From: Chloroflexota bacterium
Lineage (GTDB): Bacteria > Chloroflexota > Anaerolineae > DUEN01
Assembly (NCBI GenBank): GCA_013152435.1
Contig: JAADGJ010000122.1
Coordinates: forward strand, 1 to 55,587
DNA length: 55,587 nucleotides
Direction: 5' to 3'
The position numbers were made by a program, and so were the translations under genes. Below the pieces are notes generated by a model. The model had not been told where the DNA came from. It saw only the letters and a list, made by a program, of their open reading frames with translations, and made no database searches. Positions 49,449 through 55,587 of this stretch are shown piece after piece. Numbering within the stretch: position 1 is the first letter of the stretch; each line of letters starts with the position of its first letter.

Positions 49449-50564
49449 TTAAGGAATGGGATTCCCTCCCTCGCAGGTCAGGGTATCCAGCTTCTGGATC
49501 ACCCTCTCCTCCACGCGCTTGCCCAGCGGGGCGTATAGCAGCTCGATCGCATATGGATCCCCCTCGGTCAGCGCCCATTTCAGGAACGCCACGATCTTGC
49601 CGGCCTTCGCGCAGTCGTCCATATCCTGATAGAGCAGGAGGAACGTGTAGCCGGCGATGGGATAGGAGTCGGCGCCCGGGGCGTTGACCAGGAGCTGGCC
49701 CATGTCTTTCGGCATGTCCGCCGCGTAGGCGTCGGAGGCGGCCGTGATGCCCTCCAGGGAAGGCTCGATGAAGTTCCCCTCGCGATTCTGGACGGAGGCG
49801 TAGGAGATGCCGTTCTGGACGGCGTAGGCCAGCTCGATGTAGCCGATGCTATTCGGCTGTTGACGGATGACGCCCGCCACGCCCTCGTTGCCCTTGCCGC
49901 CGATGCCGACGGGCCATTCGACGGACTTCCCGGCTCCCACGGAGCGCTTCCACTCCTCGCTGACCTGGGCCAGGTAGTGGGTGAACAGGAAGGTGGTCCC
50001 GGATCCGTCGGATCGATGGGCGACGATGATGTCCTCGCCCGGCAGAGGGATGTCCGGGTTGAGCGCCTGGAGCCGCGCGTCATCCCACCGGGTGATCTTC
50101 CCCAGGAAGATGTCGGCGAGGACATCCGGCGAGAGTCTGAGCCCTTTGTCGATGGGGTTGCCGGCGGCGTCCTGCAGGTTGTAGGCGACGACGACGCCTC
50201 CCGCGACGGTCGGGAACATCCGCAGCTCGGGGGCGGCCGCCTTTTCCTTCTCGCCCAGGATCGCGTCGGAGGCCCCGAAGTCAACGGTCTTGGCCGTGAT
50301 CTGGCGGATGCCACCGCCGGAGCCGATGGACTGATAGTTGAAGCGGGCGGTGGGATCGACGTTCGTGCTGTATTCGTGGAACCAGCGAGAGTACAGCGGA
50401 TAGGGGAAGGTCGCACCTGCTCCCGTGATCTGCACGACCTCTTCCTGGGTGGACGTTTCCCCCGCCGACGCGGCCGTCGGCCCAGCCACGGGCTGGGTGC
50501 TGTTACACGCGGCCAGCAGCGCAGCGATCATGAGGATGCCGATCAGGGCTGCGGTTTTGCGCAT
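49449..50564 (-). CDS. pstS: Phosphate-binding lipoprotein PstS (first system)
   Basis: A 371-residue lipoprotein starting at ATG 50564 after GAGGAGG. The signal MRKTAALIGILMIAALLAAC ends at lipobox Cys20, so the protein is anchored to the outer face of the membrane. The mature domain has the PstS signature ITGAGATFPYPLYSRWFHEY, the phosphate loop SIGSGGGIRQITAKTVDFGASD and HRSDGSGTTFLFTHYL. It captures orthophosphate for PstCAB. A four-hexamer Pho box at 50617-50655 lies upstream, so transcription should be activated by PhoB under phosphate limitation. Confidence 0.96.
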   Translation of the reverse strand: MRKTAALIGILMIAALLAACNSTQPVAGPTAASAGETSTQEEVVQITGAGATFPYPLYSRWFHEYSTNVDPTARFNYQSIGSGGGIRQITAKTVDFGASDAILGEKEKAAAPELRMFPTVAGGVVVAYNLQDAAGNPIDKGLRLSPDVLADIFLGKITRWDDARLQALNPDIPLPGEDIIVAHRSDGSGTTFLFTHYLAQVSEEWKRSVGAGKSVEWPVGIGGKGNEGVAGVIRQQPNSIGYIELAYAVQNGISYASVQNREGNFIEPSLEGITAASDAYAADMPKDMGQLLVNAPGADSYPIAGYTFLLLYQDMDDCAKAGKIVAFLKWALTEGDPYAIELLYAPLGKRVEERVIQKLDTLTCEGGNPIP

Positions 50565-50601
50565 GGCTGTTCCTCCTCAGTGGATTGGTGAACCACTTCG
50601 G

Positions 50602-50655
50602 AGTGTACCCCAGCCCGGTTAACGCTCGTGGAAGGGCATGTTAACGTCTTGTTAA
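50602..50655 (-). promoter_or_regulatory. Four-hexamer Pho box and -10 element of pstS
   Basis: Reading the minus strand, four hexamers are spaced by exactly 5 bp (11-bp period): TTAACA (50655-50650), TTAACA (50644-50639), TTCCAC (50633-50628) and TTAACC (50622-50617). Nine bases further on is TACACT (50607-50602), a plausible -10. This matches the Bacillus-type PhoP box, TTAACA repeated with 5-bp gaps, rather than the enteric Pho box. The pstS start codon is 38 bp downstream of the -10. Confidence 0.85.
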
Positions 50656-50682
50656 GGGGGTGGAACGGTTTGCGTGGCTTTA

Positions 50683-51145
50683 GTCGTGTGGGAGATGTGG
50701 AGCGGGTAGCGGGTAGGGCAGGTTTCTCATATCTGCCCTTTCGCCGGGGGAGATGGTGTTTGCCCGGGACGTGGCAGAGGCGGCTACGGAAAGCCGCCCT
50801 ACGTGGTCGTGTGGGAGGTGTGGCGCGGTGGGGCAGGTTTCCCATACCTGCCCTTTCGCCGGGGGAGACGGCGTTTGCCCGGGACATGGCAGAGGCGGCT
50901 ACGGAAAACTACGTGGTCGTGTGGGAGATGTGGCGCGGTGGGGCAGGTTTCTCATACCTGCCCTTTCGCCGGGGGAGACGGCGTTTGCCCGGGACGTGGC
51001 AGAGGCGGCTACGGAAAGCCGCCCTACGTGGTCGTGTGGGAGATGTGGCGCGGGTAGGGCAGGTTTCTCATACCTGCTCTTTCGCTGGGGGAGATGGCGT
51101 TTGCCCGGGACGTGGCAGAGGCGGCTACGGAAAGCCGCCCTACTG
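50683..51145. repeat. Four-unit tandem repeat array between phoR and pstS
   Basis: Four units begin with gtcgtgtggga at 50683, 50806, 50916 and 51031, with lengths of about 123, 110, 115 and 115 bp. Each carries two hairpins: GGGCAGGT/ACCTGCCC with a seven-base loop (one base changed in the first and last units), and GGCGGCT-acgga-AGCCGCC (lost from the second unit). Identity between units looks very high, with most differences single substitutions. The phoR stop codon (51140) falls in the last unit. The plus-strand frames through the array are repeat artefacts. Confidence 0.9.
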
Positions 51146-52918
51146 GTGTATTCCCTTGGAAGTGTGACTCACGGGGAGGGTGAAGGAGAACGTGCTGCCC
51201 TGCCCTTCCACGCTTTCCGCCCAGATACGCCCGCCGTGCGCCTGGACGATGTGCTTGGCGATGGCCAGGCCGAGGCCCGTGCCGCCGCCGGATCGGGCCC
51301 GGTCGGCCTTGTAGAAGCGCTCGAAGATGCGGTGCAGGTCCTCCGCCGGGATGCCGATGCCCGTGTCCCGCACGGAGATGACGATCTCGTCGTGAGAGGC
51401 CCTCGCTGTGATGCTCACCTCGCCGCCGGAGGGGGTGAATTTGATCGCGTTGTGCAGCAGGTTTGTGATCACCTGCCGCACGCGCTCCGCGTCCGCCAGG
51501 AGCGGCGGCAGGTCGGCGGGCACGTCTATCGTGAGGGTGACCCCCGCGCGGGAGGCCTGGGGGCGCAGCCGTTCGACGGGGGGCATCACCACATCTCGCG
51601 CCGAGGTGGGCGTGAACCGCATGGGAACCTGGCCCGATTCGATGCGGGATAGCTCCAGGAGCTCCTGCACCATCTGAGTCAGCACATCCACTTCCGCCTC
51701 TACGTGGTCCAGAAAGCGCTGGGCGGCCGGCGGGTCCTCCCGTACGCTATCGCGCAACGTCTCCGTCAGGGCCTTCAGGGAGGCCAGAGGGGTGCGCAGC
51801 TCGTGGGAGATGTTGCTGATGAAGTCCCGGCGGATCGTCTCCAGCCGCCGCACCCGGGTGAGGTCCTGCAGGATGATCAGGCAACCCTGCGGTTCGATCC
51901 CCTTCAGCGGAGTGATGATTGCCTGCAGGAACAGTCGAGGCCGGCTCGTCTCGATGGTCTCGATCTGCTCCTGGTTCGCCTCGTAGCAGCGTCGCCACAG
52001 CTCGATGAGCTGGTGGTGGCGCAGGATCTGGGCGCACGGGCGCCCCATGGCGGCCTCCTCCGTGGTGTCGAGCAGGCGGGCGGCGGCCGCGTTGATCAGC
52101 TGGATCCGACCCTCGTCGTCGGTGATGATCACGCCATCCGCCATGTGCGAGAGCACACCGATCAGCTGGCCGCGCTCTCGCGTCAGGGTGGTGATCTTCT
52201 CCTGTAGCTGTTCCGCCATCCGGTTGAAGGCGCGGGTGAGCTGGCCGATCTCGTCCTGGGTGGTGGGCAGGAGGCGGGCGCTCAGGTCCCCTTGGGACAG
52301 TCGTTGTGCGACCGCGGTCAGCTGGCGGATGGGGCGGGTCGTGCGTCCGGCGATGAATATGGCCAAGAGGATGGCCAGCGGCGTCGTCAGCAGCGTCGCC
52401 CCCAGGAAGGCGCGATGCAGACGGGACACGTTGGCCTCGTATTGGGTCATAGGGACGGCGACCCGGGCCACGCCGATCGTCTGCCCGTTGGCTTTGATGA
52501 CGGCCGCCGCGTAGATGGTCTCCGCGTCGAGTGTGCGGCTGTGTCGCACGCTGACGCCTTCCCCCGTGGACAGGGCCTGGCGCACCTCCGGGCGGTTGCG
52601 GTGGTTATCCATCTCGGATGGGTTGGCGTGGGAATCGCTGAGCACGGTGCCGTCCGCGGCGACGACGGTGATGCGGTGGTTGAGCAGGCCGGATTGGTGT
52701 TGCACCAGGGCGTTCACGGTTGCGCGATCCTCATCGGCGGCCAGGAGGGGGCCGAGCTCATCGGCGAGCAGCCGGGCCTCGGCGGTCAGATGTGCCTGCA
52801 GGTTGGCCATCTGTGTCTCGCTGATGATGTGGGAGACGTACGCGCTGAGGCCGGCCATGATGAGGAGGATCAGCGCCACATAGGGGATCGCGATACGCCA
52901 TCGGATGTTATGGATCAT
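51140..52918 (-). CDS. phoR: Phosphate-regulon sensor histidine kinase PhoR-like
   Basis: The start is ATG 52918 (MIHNIRWRIAIPYVAL) after GAAGG; 592 residues. Helix 1 is about 8-28, an extracytoplasmic sensor domain about 30-165, helix 2 about 170-192, a HAMP domain about 190-245 (GRTTRPIRQLTAVAQRL), a PAS domain about 250-360, a HisKA dimerisation domain with His372 in FISNISHELRTPLASL, and a HATPase domain (NLLHNAIKFTPSGGE, DTGIGIP, GTGLGLAIAKHI). It phosphorylates the adjacent PhoB-like regulator. The extracytoplasmic domain of about 130 residues is larger than in Escherichia coli PhoR and more like Bacillus PhoR. phoU is absent from the window. Confidence 0.93.
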   Translation of the reverse strand: MIHNIRWRIAIPYVALILLIMAGLSAYVSHIISETQMANLQAHLTAEARLLADELGPLLAADEDRATVNALVQHQSGLLNHRITVVAADGTVLSDSHANPSEMDNHRNRPEVRQALSTGEGVSVRHSRTLDAETIYAAAVIKANGQTIGVARVAVPMTQYEANVSRLHRAFLGATLLTTPLAILLAIFIAGRTTRPIRQLTAVAQRLSQGDLSARLLPTTQDEIGQLTRAFNRMAEQLQEKITTLTRERGQLIGVLSHMADGVIITDDEGRIQLINAAAARLLDTTEEAAMGRPCAQILRHHQLIELWRRCYEANQEQIETIETSRPRLFLQAIITPLKGIEPQGCLIILQDLTRVRRLETIRRDFISNISHELRTPLASLKALTETLRDSVREDPPAAQRFLDHVEAEVDVLTQMVQELLELSRIESGQVPMRFTPTSARDVVMPPVERLRPQASRAGVTLTIDVPADLPPLLADAERVRQVITNLLHNAIKFTPSGGEVSITARASHDEIVISVRDTGIGIPAEDLHRIFERFYKADRARSGGGTGLGLAIAKHIVQAHGGRIWAESVEGQGSTFSFTLPVSHTSKGIHQ

Positions 52919-52977
52919 AGATGCCTTCAGGAAATGGTCTGGGGATCCCGGCCGGGGGCCGCGCCCTCGACCGCTTT

Positions 52978-53685
52978 CTACCCTTCGAAGCGGTAGCCGA
53001 TGCCGCGCACGGTGACGATGCGGGTGGGGTGGGCCGGGTCGGGCTCGATCTTCTCCCGCAGCCAACGGATATGCACGTCCACGGTCCGGCTGCCGCCGTC
53101 ATAATCCCAGCCCCACACGCGCTCCAGGATCAGATCTCGGGAGAGGACGACGCCTGAGTTCCGCGCCAGGAAGACGAGCAGGTCGTACTCCTTCGGCTTC
53201 AGGTGGAGGAGGGCCCCCTGTCGTCGCACCTCGCGACGTTGCAGATCGATGATCAGATCGCCCAGGTTGAGCGTCTCCTGGCGCCCGGTTTGCGCCATCG
53301 CCTCCATCGATTCCCGGTCCATGCGGACCCGGCGCAGCAGCGCCTTCACCCGGGCCAGGAGCTCCCGCATGCTGAAGGGCTTGGTCAGGTAGTCGTCCGC
53401 GCCCATTTCCAGGCCCACGACCCGATCCACCTCGTCCGCGCGAGCGGTGAGCATGAGGATCGGGATGCTCATCTCCTGGCGCAGGATGCGGCAGACCTCC
53501 AGGCCGTCCAACTTGGGGAGCATCAGATCCAGCACGATCAGGTCTGGACGCTCCTGTCGGGCGAGGTTCAGGGCGGACAGGCCGTCCATTGCCGTCAGGA
53601 CCTCATAGCCCTGCCGCCGCAGGTTGTAGGTCAGCGTCTCCACCAGTATGGGTTCGTCTTCTACGACTAAGACTTTATCACTCAT
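52978..53685 (-). CDS. phoB: Phosphate-regulon response regulator PhoB-like (OmpR family)
   Basis: The start is ATG 53685 ([16 protein letters not shown]), with GGAGGAG about 13 bases upstream, so the start is not ideal and ATG 53718 is an alternative; 235 residues. The receiver domain has the acidic pocket (Glu9, Asp10), phospho-acceptor Asp53 in VLDLMLPK, and the conserved Thr/Lys in LTARADE and [10 protein letters not shown]. The C-terminal winged helix includes [17 protein letters not shown] and the recognition region [15 protein letters not shown] with a RGIGYRF wing. It should bind the Pho box upstream of pstS. phoR follows after 59 bases. Confidence 0.94.
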   Translation of the reverse strand: MSDKVLVVEDEPILVETLTYNLRRQGYEVLTAMDGLSALNLARQERPDLIVLDLMLPKLDGLEVCRILRQEMSIPILMLTARADEVDRVVGLEMGADDYLTKPFSMRELLARVKALLRRVRMDRESMEAMAQTGRQETLNLGDLIIDLQRREVRRQGALLHLKPKEYDLLVFLARNSGVVLSRDLILERVWGWDYDGGSRTVDVHIRWLREKIEPDPAHPTRIVTVRGIGYRFEG

Positions 53686-53794
53686 GGATGTCCGGACATC
53701 TCCTCCATGCTGGTCCATCTGGTCAGGGAATGTGACGACGGGCGAACGACGAAGGGCGGCCATGTCCCTGGCGCGCTTTTCATGGTATCCTGCG

Positions 53795-54134
53795 GGGACA
53801 TGGCGACGGGCTCCCTATTCGCGTCAACTTAACAGCGTGGGCGAGGGCTCCCGCCTGTCGCTTTTTCCCTCCACGGGCGGCCGCACCTGAAAGGGGAGGT
53901 GCGGAGGGGCTTCCCCTTCGCAGAAAATCTCTTTCTCTCGCCTTTTCCCTGCCTGGTTGGGGCTTTGGCCGGTGGCCTCCGGCCCCACGGGGCAGGTGAG
54001 GGGCTGAAAATAGAGTTCTCTGAAAATAGAGTTCTTCGGAAGGGCTGCCGCCCCTCCGAGCCACCCCGGAGATGCGGGGCCACGCTTCTGTATCGCTCAA
54101 CTTGATACCAATGGGGCATGGCGACGGGCTTCCT
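53795..54134. repeat. Repeat element E flanked by a direct repeat
   Basis: The segment ggggacatggcgacgggct at about 53796-53812 recurs as ggggcatggcgacgggct at 54114-54131, flanking about 300 bp. Inside are gaggggcttccccttcg at 53903-53919, a GGTGGCCTCCGGCCCC-type inverted repeat and a 15-bp tandem duplication, tgaaaatagagttct, at 54004-54033. The layout resembles copies A-D (GGAGGGGC motif, ccttcg, cctgcctgg) but is more diverged. No gene is supported here. Confidence 0.5.
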
Positions 54135-54145
54135 CTTGGGGAGGG

Positions 54146-55513
54146 CTATTGGCGGCGCAGGAAGCGCCCGTGCCCGTCCGGGCCGACGAACTGACCATCC
54201 TCCACCAGCACCCGGCCCCGGCTGATGGTCACCCGCGGCCAGCCCCGTACCGTGATGTCCTCGTAGACGGAGTAGTCCACCTGGCTGTGCAGGCGGTCGG
54301 CCGTGAGCGGCATGGCGCGCTCGGGGTCGAAGACCACGATGTCCGCGTCGGCGCCGACCTGGATCCTTCCCTTCCCGGGCAGCCCGAACAGCTCTGCCGG
54401 GCGGGTGCAGCACAGGTCGACCCATTGCTGGGGCGTCAGGCGGCCGGCGCGCACGCCGAAATGATATACCAGCGGCAGGCGCGTCTCAATGCCGGCGACG
54501 CCGCCGGGGATGCGGCTGAAGTCGCCGCGGCCGCGCTCCTTGTCCCGCCACCACCACGGACAGTGGTCGGTGGAGACGACCTGCAGGGTGCCGTCGGCCA
54601 GCGCGCCCCACAGCGCCGCCTGGTCCTCCTCGGCGCGCAGCGGCGGGGAGCACACGTAGCGGGCGCCCTCGAAGTTCGGGCGCTCGTAGGCGTCCTGGGT
54701 CAGCACCAGGTACTGGGGGCATGTCTCGCCGTAGATGGGCAGCCCGCGGGCGTGGGCCGCCCGGATCTGCTCGACCACGGGGGCGCAGGAGATGTGCGCG
54801 ATGCAGGCGCGAGCGCCGGCCATCTCCGCCAGCGCGATGAGCCGGCCGGCCGCCTCGCCCTCCATGATGGCGGGACGGCTATGGGGATGCCAGCGCGGCT
54901 CCCTCTTCCCCTCGGCCAGGAGCTCCCGCACCCGCAGGCGGATGATGGGGTAGTTCTCGGCGTGGACCAGCGCCAGCGCATCCAGCCGGGCGATCTCCCG
55001 CAATGCCAGGTAGAGCTGATCGTCGGTCAGGTACTTCCCCTCATAGGCCATGAACAGCTTGAAGGTGGGGAGGCCGGCCTCGATCACCCGGGGGAGCTGG
55101 GCCAGCGTCTTGCCGCTTACGTCGGACAGCACCATGTGCAGCCCGTAGTCGATGCACGCCCGGCCCTCCGCCTCGGCGAGGCGCTCCTCCAGCGCCTCCA
55201 GGAGCGGCTGCCCCGGCAGCGGGTCCACGAAATCGACGACGGATGTGGTGCCGCCGTGCGCGGCCGCCACGGTGCCCGACCGCCAGTCATCGGACGAGGT
55301 GATGTCGCCCAGGGGCATCTGCAGGTGGACGTGGACGTCCACCGCGCCCGGGATGACCAGGCAGCCGCTCGCGTCGATCGTGCGTCGGCCGCGCAATCCC
55401 TGACCGATGCAGGCGATCTTCTCGCCTTGCACGCCGATGTCGGCCGTGTACGTCTCGGCCGCCGTGACGATCTGTCCGTTCGTGATGACCAGGTCGAAAG
55501 GTTCCATGTCCAT
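54146..55513 (-). CDS. Dihydropyrimidinase/D-hydantoinase family amidohydrolase
   Basis: The frame opens with TTG 55525; ATG 55513 (MDMEPFDLVITNG) is preferred, though no strong ribosome-binding site precedes either and ATG 55507 is also possible. The product has 455 residues with a complete binuclear metal site: His61 and His63 (VDVHVHLQ), Lys152 (TFKLFMAYEG, the carbamylated lysine), His184 (ALVHAEN), His240 (CIAHISC) and Asp316 (STDHCPW). It opens cyclic ureides such as dihydropyrimidines or hydantoins to N-carbamoyl amino acids in the cytoplasm. No partner carbamoylase or dihydropyrimidine dehydrogenase is in the window, but the gene is close to the right edge, so partners may lie outside. 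Confidence 0.95.
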   Translation of the reverse strand: MDMEPFDLVITNGQIVTAAETYTADIGVQGEKIACIGQGLRGRRTIDASGCLVIPGAVDVHVHLQMPLGDITSSDDWRSGTVAAAHGGTTSVVDFVDPLPGQPLLEALEERLAEAEGRACIDYGLHMVLSDVSGKTLAQLPRVIEAGLPTFKLFMAYEGKYLTDDQLYLALREIARLDALALVHAENYPIIRLRVRELLAEGKREPRWHPHSRPAIMEGEAAGRLIALAEMAGARACIAHISCAPVVEQIRAAHARGLPIYGETCPQYLVLTQDAYERPNFEGARYVCSPPLRAEEDQAALWGALADGTLQVVSTDHCPWWWRDKERGRGDFSRIPGGVAGIETRLPLVYHFGVRAGRLTPQQWVDLCCTRPAELFGLPGKGRIQVGADADIVVFDPERAMPLTADRLHSQVDYSVYEDITVRGWPRVTISRGRVLVEDGQFVGPDGHGRFLRRQ

Positions 55514-55587
55514 TGTGCTTGCCAAGTTGTCCGGCGACAGGATAAGCTTGCTCCTCCCCCCTGTAGTCCCCCCTCCCCAACTCGCTT

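Noticed and set aside
50683-51145. CRISPR array
   Set aside because: The repeats are contiguous units of 110-123 bp without unique spacers, and no cas genes are present.
1-55587. tRNA, rRNA and transposase or integrase genes
   Set aside because: No T-loop-like sequences with matching acceptor stems, conserved rRNA segments or DDE/tyrosine recombinase motifs were recognised by eye; a covariance-model scan would be decisive.

Overview
The window looks like chromosomal DNA of a high-GC Chloroflexota bacterium, probably Anaerolineae-like. The assignment is inferred from gene content: a nine-blade-type WD40 protein, a MalT-type LuxR regulator, TPT-rich secreted proteins ending in an LPLV motif, a fused 2-oxoacid:ferredoxin oxidoreductase, many sugar and amide catabolic genes, and long intergenic spacers with dispersed palindromic repeats. 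No rRNA, tRNA, CRISPR array, integrase or transposase gene was found.

Layout. 1-4.8 kb: the end of a WD40 protein, a repeat-bearing spacer, and a 901-residue LuxR/MalT-type regulator. 4.8-7.5 kb: an unusual patch with a gene remnant, two copies of an 18-bp palindrome and three proteins I cannot assign. 7.5-11.3 kb: alpha/beta hydrolase, FAAH-like amidase and O-methyltransferase. 11.4-12.3 kb: a fluoride riboswitch, crcB and a DUF190 gene. 12.3-18.5 kb (minus strand): a GH38 alpha-mannosidase and the korAB oxidoreductase. 18.5-20.4 kb: a long spacer holding a promoter-driven small transcription unit with a 23-residue hydrophobic peptide. 20.4-27.7 kb (minus): URO-D-like protein, secreted beta-helix protein, Gfo/Idh/MocA oxidoreductase, and a lipoprotein with a degenerate protease domain. 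28-31 kb (plus): two overlapping amidohydrolase-family genes and a DegT-type aminotransferase. 31-37.3 kb (minus): a sugar ABC importer, a histidine phosphatase and an ADP-ribosylglycohydrolase-family protein. 37.5-39.5 kb: an aldo/keto reductase and a VapBC-type toxin-antitoxin pair.

40-53.7 kb (all minus strand) is a phosphate regulon: phoB, phoR, a tandem-repeat array, a four-hexamer Pho box, pstS-pstC-pstA-pstB, a thioredoxin-type arsenate reductase, an HD-domain protein, then a second pstS-pstC-pstA with two pstB genes. No phoU is present. The paired ATPases of the second system carry complementary motif changes that fall on one composite ATP site of a predicted heterodimer. ArsC beside two phosphate importers makes sense because arsenate enters through Pst. 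The window ends with a dihydropyrimidinase-family gene.

Strongest items for a second look: the paired PstB ATPases; the Pho box and adjoining repeat array; a metal-ligand-poor amidohydrolase overlapping an intact paralogue; the lipoprotein pseudoprotease; the promoter, pseudoknot and micropeptide unit at 19.8-20.2 kb; and the dispersed repeat family found in at least four spacers.
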